Part shown: positions 42,156 through 50,494 of the stretch, in pieces | Position numbering within the stretch: the stretch's first letter is position 1 | Layout of the letters: each line of letters opens with the position of its first letter | Assembly (NCBI GenBank): GCA_949290565.1 | Contig: CASESH010000030.1 | Location: 1-55,403 of the forward strand | DNA length: 55,403 nucleotides | Origin: an uncultured Christensenella sp. | GTDB lineage: Bacteria > Bacillota > Clostridia > Christensenellales > UBA1242 | Direction: 5' to 3' | Made by a program: the position numbers and the translations under genes | Notes under the pieces: model-generated | The model's database searches: none | Told to the model about the DNA's origin: nothing | What the model saw: only the letters and a program-made list of their open reading frames with translations

Positions 42156-42671
42156 ATTAAAAATCAACAATTAATTAATGAAGATATTAATTTACCACAA
42201 GTTAGATTAATAGGTCCAAATAATGAGCAATTAGGTATTATGTCTAGTAAAGATGCTTTAACTATTGCTGAGGAACAAGACTTGGATTTAGTATTATTTT
42301 CACCAAATGCTGAGCCACCGGTTTGTAAAATCATTAACTATGGTAAGTTTAAATTCGAACAATCAAAAAGATTGAAGGAACAAAGAAAAGCACAAAAAAC
42401 AGTTGAAATTAAAGAAGTACAATTATCTATGACTATTGATAAACATGATGTTGAAATTAAAGCCAAACACGCTCAAAGATTTTTACAAGATGGTGACAAA
42501 GTAAAGGTCAGTATAAGAATGAGAGGGCGTCAACAGGCAAGACCTGAGGTTGGAGTTGAGATAATGAATTCTTTTTTTGAGATGATAAAAGAATTTGGTG
42601 TTGTTGAAAAGGCACCAGAAATTATGGGCAGAAATATTTTTATGATTCTTGCACCAATAAAAGTAAAATAA
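42156..42671 (+). CDS. infC: Translation initiation factor IF-3, AUU start
   Basis: This 171-residue factor prevents premature 70S formation and checks the start codon. QQLINEDINLPQVRLIGPN matches the family N-terminus and APNAEPPV-type (here FSPNAEPPVCKIINYGKFKFE) is conserved. No ATG/GTG/TTG fits; the in-frame codon 9 nt after GGGAGG is ATT at 42156. This is the known infC autoregulation signal (AUU in both E. coli and Bacillus), because IF-3 discriminates against its own start. A longer frame from 42042 would run through the attenuator and is rejected. rpmI follows by 17 nt. Confidence 0.93.
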   Translation: MKNQQLINEDINLPQVRLIGPNNEQLGIMSSKDALTIAEEQDLDLVLFSPNAEPPVCKIINYGKFKFEQSKRLKEQRKAQKTVEIKEVQLSMTIDKHDVEIKAKHAQRFLQDGDKVKVSIRMRGRQQARPEVGVEIMNSFFEMIKEFGVVEKAPEIMGRNIFMILAPIKVK

Positions 42672-42688
42672 TTTAAGGAGAATATAAA

Positions 42689-42883
42689 ATGCCAAAACAA
42701 AAAACAAATAGTGCTGCAAAGAAAAGATTTACAGTAAAAAAATCTGGTCTTATTAAAAGGTCAAAACAAGGCAGAAGACACATTTTAACAAAGAAAACTA
42801 CTTCTACAAAAAGAAATTTAAGAAAGTCTGCTTATGTAAGTGATGCTCAAAGTAAGACTATTAAACAAATGGTTCAAGGTTAA
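42689..42883 (+). CDS. rpmI: 50S ribosomal protein L35
   Basis: This 64-residue, very basic large-subunit protein has the start [19 protein letters not shown] and the [19 protein letters not shown] segment. AAGGAG precedes the ATG. It lies between infC and rplT as usual. Confidence 0.97.
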   Translation: MPKQKTNSAAKKRFTVKKSGLIKRSKQGRRHILTKKTTSTKRNLRKSAYVSDAQSKTIKQMVQG

Positions 42884-42901
42884 TAAAGGAGCGAGAAAGA
42901 G

Positions 42902-43246
42902 ATGAGAATTAAAAGAGCAGTTAATAAAAATAAACATAAAAGAGCAATTTTAAAACAAGCAAAAGGTTTTTGGGGTTCAAGAAGTAAACTCGTTAGAGTT
43001 GCTAATCAGGCAGTTATGAAAAGTTTGATGCATTCTTATATCGGTAGAAGATTAAGAAAGAGAGATATGAGAAGGCTTTGGATTGTTAGAATAAATGCTG
43101 CTTGTAGAGTAAATGGTATTAGTTATAGCAAATTTATTAATAACTTAAAATTAAAGAACATTGATTTAAACCGTAAGGTTCTTGCTGATATGGCTGTTAA
43201 TGATAAAGTTGCTTTTGCAAAATTAGTAGAAGAAGTTAGAGCATAA
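42902..43246 (+). CDS. rplT: 50S ribosomal protein L20
   Basis: This 114-residue large-subunit assembly protein is the expected repressor of its own operon through the infC leader. RIKRAVNKNKHKRAIL, QAKGFWGSRSKLVRVA and RRLRKRDMRRLWIVRINAA match the family. AAAGGAG precedes the ATG. The C-terminal globular domain that binds the leader is complete. Confidence 0.97.
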   Translation: MRIKRAVNKNKHKRAILKQAKGFWGSRSKLVRVANQAVMKSLMHSYIGRRLRKRDMRRLWIVRINAACRVNGISYSKFINNLKLKNIDLNRKVLADMAVNDKVAFAKLVEEVRA

Positions 43247-43270
43247 TATTCATAAAGTGGGGTTAAGATA

Positions 43271-44029
43271 TTGGAAGTTATTACTTCAATAAAAAATAAT
43301 ATTGTACTTCAAACAATTAAGAATAAGAATAGTAAAGATAAAATCTTTTTAGAAGGTATAAAATTAATAAAAGAAGCAATTTCTTATGGCTTAAATTTAA
43401 ATTATTATCTTATTTTAAATACAAAACAAGAAATTTTAAAAAAAGAATTTTCTTTTTTGTTTGATTCAACTTATTATTTAATAAGTGATAACGTTATGAA
43501 AAAATTAGCAGAAACAAAATCTCCACAAGGAATAATAGGAATATTTGATTTTAAAAATGAATTTCTTGCAAAACCTGAAAATAATTTTTTAGTTTTAGAA
43601 AATATTCAAGATCCAGGTAATTTAGGAACTATTATTAGATCAGCATCTGGGACATCTTTTAAAGAAATCTATTTGATTAATTGTGTTTATCCTTATAATC
43701 AAAAAGTTATTAGAAGTTCAATGGGTGGTCTATTTAAAGAAAGAATTTATATATTTAAAGATATTTCAGACTTTATATCTTTTGCAACTAATTATAAGTT
43801 GAAATTGATTGTTGCAACTATGGAAGGAAAAAATTTATTTAATTTTAAAAAACCTGCTTTTCCATTTGGTATTGTAATTGGAAACGAGGGGAATGGGGTA
43901 AGCAATACTCTTAAAAATTTTGCCTTTGATAACATATCTATTCCAATGGCAAACGACTTGGAGTCTTTAAACGCAGGAGTTAGTTGTTCTATAATTATAT
44001 ATTGTCTTGATAATATAAAATCTAATTAA
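43271..44029 (+). CDS. TrmH/SpoU family RNA methyltransferase (YsgA-like)
   Basis: This 252-residue SPOUT methyltransferase has an N-terminal substrate-binding domain and a C-terminal trefoil knot with the family motifs ENIQDPGNLGTIIRSA, GNEGNGVSN and IPMANDLESLNAGVSCSI. It probably 2'-O-methylates rRNA; position after rplT resembles YsgA-like proteins. The start is TTG 43271, about 8 nt after GGGG; I see no alternative near the family N-terminus. Precise target nucleotide is unknown. Confidence 0.9.
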   Translation: MEVITSIKNNIVLQTIKNKNSKDKIFLEGIKLIKEAISYGLNLNYYLILNTKQEILKKEFSFLFDSTYYLISDNVMKKLAETKSPQGIIGIFDFKNEFLAKPENNFLVLENIQDPGNLGTIIRSASGTSFKEIYLINCVYPYNQKVIRSSMGGLFKERIYIFKDISDFISFATNYKLKLIVATMEGKNLFNFKKPAFPFGIVIGNEGNGVSNTLKNFAFDNISIPMANDLESLNAGVSCSIIIYCLDNIKSN

Positions 44030-44045
44030 AAAAAGGAGTTAATTT

Positions 44046-44603
44046 ATGATTTCAGCAGGAGATTTTAGAAAAGGTGTTACTTTTGAATTTGAAGGAAATA
44101 TTTATATTGTCGTCGATTTTCAACACGTAAAACCTGGTAAAGGGGCTGCTTTTGTTAGAACAAAAATTAAGAATATAATAACCGGACAAGTCTTAGAAAG
44201 AACTTTCAATCCAACAGAAAAAGTTGAAGAAGCAAAAATTGAAAGAAAAGAAATGCAATATCTCTATAATGATGGTGAGATTTATTACTTTATGGATATG
44301 GAGACTTTTGAACAAATTCCATTAAATTATGACCAAGTTCAAGAAGCTATGAAATATGTAATTGAAAATATGATGGTAACAATTCAATTCTATAAAGGGA
44401 AGGCTTTTTCTGTTTTACCTCCAATGTTTGTTGAATTAACCATTACAGAATGTGAGCCTGGTATTCAAGGAGACACTTCAAAGGCTGGTAATAAACCTGC
44501 TACACTAGAAACAGGTGTTACAATTCAAGTTCCTCTATTTGTAAATAATGGAGATAAAATAAGAGTTGATACAAGAACCGGGACTTATATGGAAAGAGTC
44601 TAA
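44046..44603 (+). CDS. efp: Elongation factor P
   Basis: This 185-residue factor relieves ribosome stalling at polyproline. The N-terminal KOW-like domain ends in [14 protein letters not shown], with Lys32 at the modification position of the Bacillus type. Two OB-fold domains follow, ending [19 protein letters not shown] precedes the ATG. It lies 16 nt after the methyltransferase gene. A terminator follows at 44722. Confidence 0.97.
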   Translation: MISAGDFRKGVTFEFEGNIYIVVDFQHVKPGKGAAFVRTKIKNIITGQVLERTFNPTEKVEEAKIERKEMQYLYNDGEIYYFMDMETFEQIPLNYDQVQEAMKYVIENMMVTIQFYKGKAFSVLPPMFVELTITECEPGIQGDTSKAGNKPATLETGVTIQVPLFVNNGDKIRVDTRTGTYMERV

Positions 44604-44721
44604 TTATATTTATATTATTAAGAATTATAACAAATGGCATTTATAATTTTATATTTTTGTTTTGATATTAACTTTAGATTGCCATTTCAATTAGTTTTTA
44701 TATTAATTATAAATCGTAAAA

Positions 44722-44757
44722 AATAGCAATACTTTTGTAGTATTGTTATTTTTTTTG
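44722..44757 (+). terminator. Terminator of the infC-to-efp operon
   Basis: A 12-bp stem (AATAGCAATACT with AGTATTGTTATT, one G-T) with a 5-nt loop is followed by a T run. Confidence 0.9.
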
Positions 44758-44816
44758 TCGCATTAAAATTTTTAAATAATTTCCTTAATATATTTGTTTA
44801 TAACAAGGAGGTAAAA

Positions 44817-45728
44817 ATGTTTGATAAACTATTTCCTCAATATTTATTAACAGCTTTGAATTGTTCCCCAAAAGAAAAGATAAGTGAAATTAGAATTAGG
44901 TTAGATAAAAGTATTGTAGTATCTATTGGAAACAAATCATATTTTCTATCTCAAAATGGTTTAAGTGGAGATTCTAAAAAGGCTATTATTGCTGAAAAGT
45001 ATTATATTGATGAAATTCTGAAAAGGGCGTGTGAAAACTCAGTTTATGCTTTTTCAAATCAAATTAAAGACGGGTTTATAACTACACAGGGTGGAATCCG
45101 AATTGGTCTTGGTGGAGAAGGAGTATATGAAAATTCTAATATTAAAACTCTTAAAAACATAAATAGTTTAGCAATTAGAATCCCTCATGAAGTCAAGGGT
45201 TGTTCATTGAAAATATTACAATATTTATTTAAAGATGAATTTTTAAATACTTTAATTGTTTCTCCTCCCGGCGCCGGAAAAACAACTTTGATTAGAGATA
45301 TTATTTATCAGTTATCAATTAAAAATTATTGTTACAATATATTACTAATTGATGAAAGATTTGAAATAGCAAATTGTTTCAATGGAAAGTCAACTCTTAG
45401 TGTTGGAAATTTTTGTGATATTTTAAGTGGCGTATCAAAGAGATATGCTTTTGAAAACGGAATTAGGAGTTTAAGACCTGACATTATTGTGACAGATGAA
45501 ATTTCCAATTCCCAAGACTATGATAGCATATTATATGCTTCAAATTGTGGAGTGAATTTACTTGCTTCAATTCATGCCAGAGACATTGAAGATTTAAAAA
45601 CTAAAAAAGACTTTCAAACTATACTATCTAATAAGGTTTTCAAGAGATTTATTATTTTATCATCAAGAGATGGACCTGGAACAGTTGAAGCAATTTATGA
45701 TGAAAGTTTAAGGTGTATTAGTTATTAA
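44817..45728 (+). CDS. spoIIIAA: Stage III sporulation protein AA (ATPase)
   Basis: This 303-residue ATPase resembles secretion ATPases and powers the SpoIIIA-SpoIIQ feeding channel between mother cell and forespore. Walker A SPPGAGKTTLIRD lies near residues 152-164 and Walker B ILLIDERFE near residue 180. The N-terminal FSNQIKDGFITTQGGIRIGLGG and RSLRPDIIVTDEI are family-typical. AAGGAGG precedes the ATG. First of eight spoIIIA genes; transcription is expected from SigE, but I could not locate a SigE promoter with confidence. Confidence 0.96.
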   Translation: MFDKLFPQYLLTALNCSPKEKISEIRIRLDKSIVVSIGNKSYFLSQNGLSGDSKKAIIAEKYYIDEILKRACENSVYAFSNQIKDGFITTQGGIRIGLGGEGVYENSNIKTLKNINSLAIRIPHEVKGCSLKILQYLFKDEFLNTLIVSPPGAGKTTLIRDIIYQLSIKNYCYNILLIDERFEIANCFNGKSTLSVGNFCDILSGVSKRYAFENGIRSLRPDIIVTDEISNSQDYDSILYASNCGVNLLASIHARDIEDLKTKKDFQTILSNKVFKRFIILSSRDGPGTVEAIYDESLRCISY

Positions 45729-46222
45729 TGAAAATTTTTTTATTATCTATTATTTTTTTGTGTTGTGTGATTATTGGAGTTAAAATTTTTAATTATTACT
45801 CAAAAAGAAAAGAGTTTTATAACCAACTATGTATTTTTTGTGAAAAATCTAAAATTTTTATTTCATATAGTCAAGAAAAGTTGGGTAATATTATAAACTT
45901 TAAAAATTGTGACTTTAAAAATAACTTTTATAATTTTTTATTATTTTATGAAAAGTATCTTAATAATCAAATATCATTAGAGGAATTTAAAAATTACAAT
46001 GAGTTAAATTTTTTAAGTAATGAAGAAAAAAGTGAAGTTCTTAATTTTTTCTCTGGATTAGGCAATATGACAAGAGAAGAAGAAATTGAGAAAATTGAAT
46101 TATCAAATATAAGATTTTTAAATTCAAAAAACTCTGCTTTTGATGAACATAAAAAGTTTTCTATGTTATATGTTAAGTTATTTATTATTATTGGTTTTGC
46201 TTTTGTCATCATTTTCATTTAA
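45728..46222 (+). CDS. spoIIIAB: Stage III sporulation protein AB
   Basis: This 164-residue protein has an N-terminal membrane segment (about residues 2-20), a helical cytoplasmic region and a C-terminal membrane segment (about residues 145-163), the SpoIIIAB layout related to type II secretion GspF. The sequence is divergent; LNFFSGLGNMTREEEI resembles the family's conserved LG block. Its ATG overlaps the spoIIIAA stop. Confidence 0.88.
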   Translation: MKIFLLSIIFLCCVIIGVKIFNYYSKRKEFYNQLCIFCEKSKIFISYSQEKLGNIINFKNCDFKNNFYNFLLFYEKYLNNQISLEEFKNYNELNFLSNEEKSEVLNFFSGLGNMTREEEIEKIELSNIRFLNSKNSAFDEHKKFSMLYVKLFIIIGFAFVIIFI

Positions 46223-46237
46223 ATTAGGGGTAAATTT

Positions 46238-46435
46238 ATGGATTATAATATAATTTTTAAAATTGCTGCTATTGGTATTTTAACTGCTGTTGTTAGTCAA
46301 GTTTTAAAAAATATAGGTAAAGATGAAATATCAACTTTTGCAACTCTGGCAGGATTAATAGTAGTTTTAGTTATGTCAATTAATTTGATTGCTGAACTAT
46401 TTGATGCTGTTAAACAACTGTTTTTAATTTATTAG
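46238..46435 (+). CDS. spoIIIAC: Stage III sporulation protein AC
   Basis: This 65-residue protein has two membrane segments (about residues 6-25 and 34-54), matching SpoIIIAC. The IFKIAAIGILTAVVSQVLK and DEISTFATLAGLIVVLVM stretches are characteristic. A GGGG-type ribosome binding site precedes the ATG. It is a small membrane subunit of the SpoIIIA complex. Confidence 0.93.
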   Translation: MDYNIIFKIAAIGILTAVVSQVLKNIGKDEISTFATLAGLIVVLVMSINLIAELFDAVKQLFLIY

Positions 46436-46441
46436 GTTAAT

Positions 46442-46828
46442 ATGGAATTAATTAAAATTATTATTATTGGCATAATAACCTGTTTTGTAAGTTTGCTTAT
46501 TAAGCAAATAAAACCTGAATTTTATATTGTTGTCATACTTACAGGTTCTATTGTTATGCTTTTTATGATTATAGACCAATTAAGTATTGTATTTGATTAT
46601 TTTTTGACCATTTTTAATAAAACAAATCTCAGTTATTCCATTTTTTCTAGTATTTTAAAAGTTGTTGGTGTTGGTTATTTAACTGAGTTTGCTAGTGGTA
46701 TATGTTACGATACAGGAACAAGTAGTATTGGCGATAAGATTGTCTTTGCTGGAAAAGTTTTAATTATTTGTTTATCTTTACCAATTATCACTGAATTATT
46801 AAATATTATTGTTGAGATTTTACCGTGA
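46442..46828 (+). CDS. spoIIIAD: Stage III sporulation protein AD
   Basis: This 128-residue membrane protein has about four hydrophobic segments and is related to SpoIIIAC. The KVVGVGYLTEFASGICYDTGTSSIGDKIVFAGK block is the family signature (positions about 73-105). It starts 6 nt after spoIIIAC and overlaps spoIIIAE by 4 nt. Member of the SpoIIIA membrane complex. Confidence 0.95.
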   Translation: MELIKIIIIGIITCFVSLLIKQIKPEFYIVVILTGSIVMLFMIIDQLSIVFDYFLTIFNKTNLSYSIFSSILKVVGVGYLTEFASGICYDTGTSSIGDKIVFAGKVLIICLSLPIITELLNIIVEILP

Positions 46829-48042
46829 GAAAATATTTTTTTATTGTTTTTTTATTTTTTCTTTTGATAGGATATTTTTATTACAGTCCTTTAAAATGTT
46901 ACAAAACATCTTTATCAATAAACGATAAAGTTTATTTACAAACCAATTCTCAAATTGAAAGCGAATTAGAAGATAATATTGATGACCAATTAAATGATAT
47001 TGATTTTGGAGATTTAGAAAATTTAGTAGATTCGTTAGAAGAAGAAAATAAATTTATTTTTTCATCTCAGTCTTTTATTGACGTAGTAAAAAATTTTATT
47101 TCAGCAGATGAAAATGAATTATTTACTTCTTTTATTCCATTTGCTTTAAATACTCTATTTAGTAATTTATTAAACTTTTTACCTTATTTTGCGATTATTA
47201 TTGCGATTGCAATTATTTATAGTTTAATGAGTGGTATTTCAAATGAGAAAAACAAATCTGTTACTACTTTAATAAATATTGTTTGTTTTAGTAGCATTGC
47301 TGTAATTATTTTAAATATTATTGTTGAACTTTTAAAGAGTTCATTGCACACAATAGGCTTAATTGAACAAATTATGGAGATAATTTTTCCAATAATTTTA
47401 ACTTTTATTACGGCAATCGGAAATGTTGTTACGGCAACTACATTTCAACCATTATTGGTAATTCTTTCTAGTGGTATAACTAAAATTTTTACTGTTATAC
47501 TAATTCCAATTTTTATCTTTTCTATAATTTTTGGTATTGTGGGTAATATATCTAAAAATGTTAGATTAGACAAGTTTTCAAAATTTTTTTCAAGTTTATT
47601 TAAGTGGATTATTGGTATAGTTTTCACAGTTTTTATTTCATTTTTAACTTTGCAAGGACTTACAGTATCTACTATTGATACAATTTCTCTTAAAACCGCA
47701 AAATTTGCTATTAAAAGTTATGTTCCTATTTTAGGGTCTTATCTTTCAGATGGAATGAGTTTAATTATTTCTAGCAGTGTTTTAATAAAGAATGCTGTTG
47801 GAATTTCTGGAATTGTTTTGCTTTTTTCAATTATTTTTGTTCCAATAATTAAGATTGTTATAATAGGACTCCTTTTAAAACTAATTTCTGCTATTTTAGA
47901 ACCGGTAACTGATAAAGAAATTCCAAATTTTTTATATACTATTTCAAAGAGTCTTAATATGTTAGTTGTATGTATCATTGCAGTAGGATTTATGTTTTTA
48001 ATAAGCGTTGCTATACTTATGTGCTGTGCAAATATTTTTTAA
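46825..48042 (+). CDS. spoIIIAE: Stage III sporulation protein AE
   Basis: This 405-residue polytopic membrane protein has an N-terminal signal-like hydrophobic segment (about residues 4-20), an acidic extracytoplasmic stretch (about 45-80), then several membrane helices. PILLTFITAIG-type and KSYVPILGSYLSDGMSLIISSSVLIKN-like blocks match the family. It overlaps spoIIIAD by 4 nt. It is thought to form part of the export gate of the channel. Confidence 0.95.
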   Translation: MRKYFFIVFLFFLLIGYFYYSPLKCYKTSLSINDKVYLQTNSQIESELEDNIDDQLNDIDFGDLENLVDSLEEENKFIFSSQSFIDVVKNFISADENELFTSFIPFALNTLFSNLLNFLPYFAIIIAIAIIYSLMSGISNEKNKSVTTLINIVCFSSIAVIILNIIVELLKSSLHTIGLIEQIMEIIFPIILTFITAIGNVVTATTFQPLLVILSSGITKIFTVILIPIFIFSIIFGIVGNISKNVRLDKFSKFFSSLFKWIIGIVFTVFISFLTLQGLTVSTIDTISLKTAKFAIKSYVPILGSYLSDGMSLIISSSVLIKNAVGISGIVLLFSIIFVPIIKIVIIGLLLKLISAILEPVTDKEIPNFLYTISKSLNMLVVCIIAVGFMFLISVAILMCCANIF

Positions 48043-48057
48043 TAGAGGTTATGTTTA

Positions 48058-48540
48058 ATGGGTTCTATTTCTAATTGGATTTTATCTATTATTGGAATGG
48101 TTTTAGTTTTGCTCTTAATAGATGTTTTACTTCCAAACGGGAAGACAAGTAAAATTATAAAAAGTGTTTTAGCCGTTTGTTTTGTACTTGTAATTATTAT
48201 GCCTATTAGAAATATTGATTTTAATAATTTTGATTATAGAAATTTCTTTACAGATTTTACTATTGACCAAGAATTTGTAGAAAATGTTAGGGAAGATATG
48301 GTTGATAATTTAAAAAAAGACTGTGAAAATAATTTAGAAAATAGCGGTTATCTTAATGTTTCAGTTGATTTTGAGACTAGTAATATAGATGAAAATTTAC
48401 AAATTAAGAAAGTTTATGTCGATTTACGTAATTTAGTTCTTTTAGATGAAAAATTGAATATAGATAAATATACAAACATTATAGCGATTATAAAAAGTTT
48501 GGTAAATATTGAAGAGGATTGTGTGGTTTTTTATGAGTGA
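48058..48540 (+). CDS. spoIIIAF: Stage III sporulation protein AF
   Basis: This 160-residue protein has two N-terminal membrane segments (about residues 4-25 and 34-52) and an extracytoplasmic domain with a ring-building-motif-like fold. LLIDVLLPNGKTSKIIKSVL is the family signature. It lies 15 nt after spoIIIAE and overlaps spoIIIAG by 8 nt. Confidence 0.94.
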   Translation: MGSISNWILSIIGMVLVLLLIDVLLPNGKTSKIIKSVLAVCFVLVIIMPIRNIDFNNFDYRNFFTDFTIDQEFVENVREDMVDNLKKDCENNLENSGYLNVSVDFETSNIDENLQIKKVYVDLRNLVLLDEKLNIDKYTNIIAIIKSLVNIEEDCVVFYE

Positions 48541-49093
48541 TGAGAAGGTACAAAAAAAATCATTTTTAGGTATTTTTGAAAAACTAAAAAAGATTAAACA
48601 TCTAGATATTATTTTAACTATTTTATTTATTGCTATAATTTTGCTAATATATTTTTCTAGTTTTAATTTCTCATTTACAAAAGATAACAACTCTAATTCA
48701 AATTCTCAATCTACGCAGCCAATGTCAAAATTTGATGAGTATGCGCTTAGTTTAACAAATCAAATAGAAAATTTAGTTTGTTCAATAAATGGCGCAGGAA
48801 GTACTAAGGTAATGCTTTATTTTGAGGAAAGCATAAAAACTGAAATAGCATATACCGTAGAAACAAAAACTTTAAGTGATGGAACAAAGGTAGAAGTTAA
48901 AAGTCCTGTTTTAATCAAAAATGATGGAGTAGAAGAACCTATTATTTTACAAGAAACAATGCCAAAACCAACATCTGTCATAATTGTTGCAAGTGGGGCA
49001 AAGGATACAAATGTAAAACTTGAAATTCTAAGATGTGTACAAGCAATGTTTGAAATAAGTTCCTCAAAAATAGAAATTTTTGCAGGTAATTAA
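48533..49093 (+). CDS. spoIIIAG: Stage III sporulation protein AG
   Basis: This 186-residue protein has one membrane segment (about residues 24-44) and a large extracytoplasmic ring-forming domain; in Bacillus, SpoIIIAG forms the big ring of the channel. LTNQIENLVCSINGAGSTKVMLYFEES matches the family. The start is ATG 48533, overlapping the end of spoIIIAF; a TTG at 48509 would add residues inside spoIIIAF and is less likely. Confidence 0.93.
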   Translation: MSDEKVQKKSFLGIFEKLKKIKHLDIILTILFIAIILLIYFSSFNFSFTKDNNSNSNSQSTQPMSKFDEYALSLTNQIENLVCSINGAGSTKVMLYFEESIKTEIAYTVETKTLSDGTKVEVKSPVLIKNDGVEEPIILQETMPKPTSVIIVASGAKDTNVKLEILRCVQAMFEISSSKIEIFAGN

Positions 49094-49105
49094 GGAGGTT
49101 TTAAA

Positions 49106-49588
49106 ATGTTAACAAAAAAGAAAAAAATAATTGTTTTAGCATCAATGTTAGTATTATTGGTTATTACGGGTGTACTTAATATATTCTTAAATAATTCTGC
49201 TCAAACTACTCAAACCAACGCAGGTTATGATTATTCTTCGGCTACTTTTTTTGCAACTTGTAGAACAGACAGGGCAAACACTCGTAATGAAAGTATAGAT
49301 CATTATAAACAAATTATTGAGAGTTCAGCAAGTAGTGAAGAAGCAAAATTAAATGCAGAAGCAAGTATGAATTCTCTTATTGAATCTATGACTATTGAAA
49401 CTACAATGGAAGGTCTTATTAAAGCAAAAGGTTTTACCGATTGTTTAGTAAATTATTCATCAACTTATATTAATGTTATTCTCCAAAGTAGTGAACTTAC
49501 TGAAACTGAGGTAGCAAAAGTTGTTGAAATTATTCAATCTCAGGTTGATAGAGATATTGATTATATAAAGATTATTCCGGTAGAATAA
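49106..49588 (+). CDS. spoIIIAH: Stage III sporulation protein AH
   Basis: This 160-residue protein has one N-terminal membrane segment (about residues 7-27) and a YscJ-like extracytoplasmic domain that should bind forespore SpoIIQ. The ARTDRANTRNES-type sequence (here RTDRANTRNESIDHYKQII) and the C-terminal VEIIQSQVDRDIDYIKIIPV match the family. AAGGAGG precedes the ATG. It completes spoIIIAA-AH. The SpoIIQ gene is not in this window. Confidence 0.94.
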   Translation: MLTKKKKIIVLASMLVLLVITGVLNIFLNNSAQTTQTNAGYDYSSATFFATCRTDRANTRNESIDHYKQIIESSASSEEAKLNAEASMNSLIESMTIETTMEGLIKAKGFTDCLVNYSSTYINVILQSSELTETEVAKVVEIIQSQVDRDIDYIKIIPVE

Positions 49589-49650
49589 AAAATTAATTGC
49601 ATAAATATTATTTACATGATATACTAATTTCAAACTTAGGGGTAATATTT

Positions 49651-50034
49651 ATGTTCAATAATAGTAATTTATATGAAAAGAATGATGATGGAAAAGTTTA
49701 TTGCGGTAAAAATATAATGCTTTCTATAATCAATCTATCTGCAAAAGAAATTAGCGGTGTTGCATCTTTGTGTGCTAATTTTGCTAGTAAATTTAAAAGA
49801 TTCTTCTCTAATAACTACTATGAAGGCGTTAAGGTTTCTTACACCCAAAGTAAGAATTTAATAATTGATATTTATCTAAATGTCTATTTTGGTTATAGTG
49901 TCGCTGACGTTGCTTATCGTGTTCAAGAAAATGTAAAAAATGGTATATCAAATATGATTAGTGCTAAAATAGATGGTATAAATATTCATGTGCTGGGTGT
50001 TGAATTTTCAAGAGAAGATTTAGCGAAATATTAA
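49651..50034 (+). CDS. yqhY: Asp23/Gls24 family envelope-stress protein (YqhY-like)
   Basis: This 127-residue protein has the Asp23 domain: an N-terminal GKNIMLSIINLSAKEISGVASL block and the internal YSVADVAYRVQENVKNGISNM. In Bacillus, YqhY lies between accBC and nusB and influences acetyl-CoA carboxylase; here accB and accC are missing from that position. The start is ATG 49651, after AGGGG; an upstream in-frame ATG at 49597 has no ribosome binding site. A terminator follows. Confidence 0.9.
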   Translation: MFNNSNLYEKNDDGKVYCGKNIMLSIINLSAKEISGVASLCANFASKFKRFFSNNYYEGVKVSYTQSKNLIIDIYLNVYFGYSVADVAYRVQENVKNGISNMISAKIDGINIHVLGVEFSREDLAKY

Positions 50035-50045
50035 TATTGAATTTT

Positions 50046-50076
50046 CCCTTGTTTTTTACAAGGGTTTATTTTTTTG
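50046..50076 (+). terminator. Terminator after yqhY
   Basis: CCCTTGT at 50046-50052 pairs with ACAAGGG at 50058-50064 around a 5-nt loop, followed by a T-rich run. Confidence 0.88.
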
Positions 50077-50095
50077 TGATTAAGGAGAAAATTAA

Positions 50096-50479
50096 ATGAG
50101 TAGAACTTTGGGTAGAGATTGTGGTTTTAAACTTGTCTTTCAATTTCTTTTTTCAAAAAATTTTGCAATAAATGACTATTTAAATGATTGTGAATTTAGT
50201 GAAGAAGAAAAAGATTTTGCTTTAACTATTTATAAAAGTGTTGAAACTAATTTAGATAGTTTAAATACTAAGTTGCTTTCAAACCTTAAAAATGATTTAA
50301 AATTAACTGACTTGTATAGTTTAGATTATGCAATTCTATTAATTACTATGGCTCAAATAGATTATTTAAATATCCCCAAAGACATTTCTATAAATGAGGC
50401 TGTAAGATTGGCTAAAAAATATTCAACTGATAAAAGTTCTTCTTTTGTAAATGGTGTTTTATCTAGTATTTATAATTAA
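50096..50479 (+). CDS. nusB: Transcription antitermination factor NusB
   Basis: This 127-residue all-helical protein acts in rRNA antitermination with NusE/S10. The C-terminal YSLDYAILLITMAQIDYLNIPKDISINEAVRLAKKYS and SSSFVNGVLSSI match the family. GGAGAAA precedes the ATG. It begins nusB-xseA-xseB-proS. Confidence 0.94.
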   Translation: MSRTLGRDCGFKLVFQFLFSKNFAINDYLNDCEFSEEEKDFALTIYKSVETNLDSLNTKLLSNLKNDLKLTDLYSLDYAILLITMAQIDYLNIPKDISINEAVRLAKKYSTDKSSSFVNGVLSSIYN

Positions 50480-50494
50480 TAGTAAAGGTATGTT

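Noticed and set aside
44620..44690. AAATGGCA ... TGCCATTT inverted repeat after efp
   Set aside because: Arms are about 45 nt apart in AT-rich DNA and no T run follows; the real terminator is at 44722.
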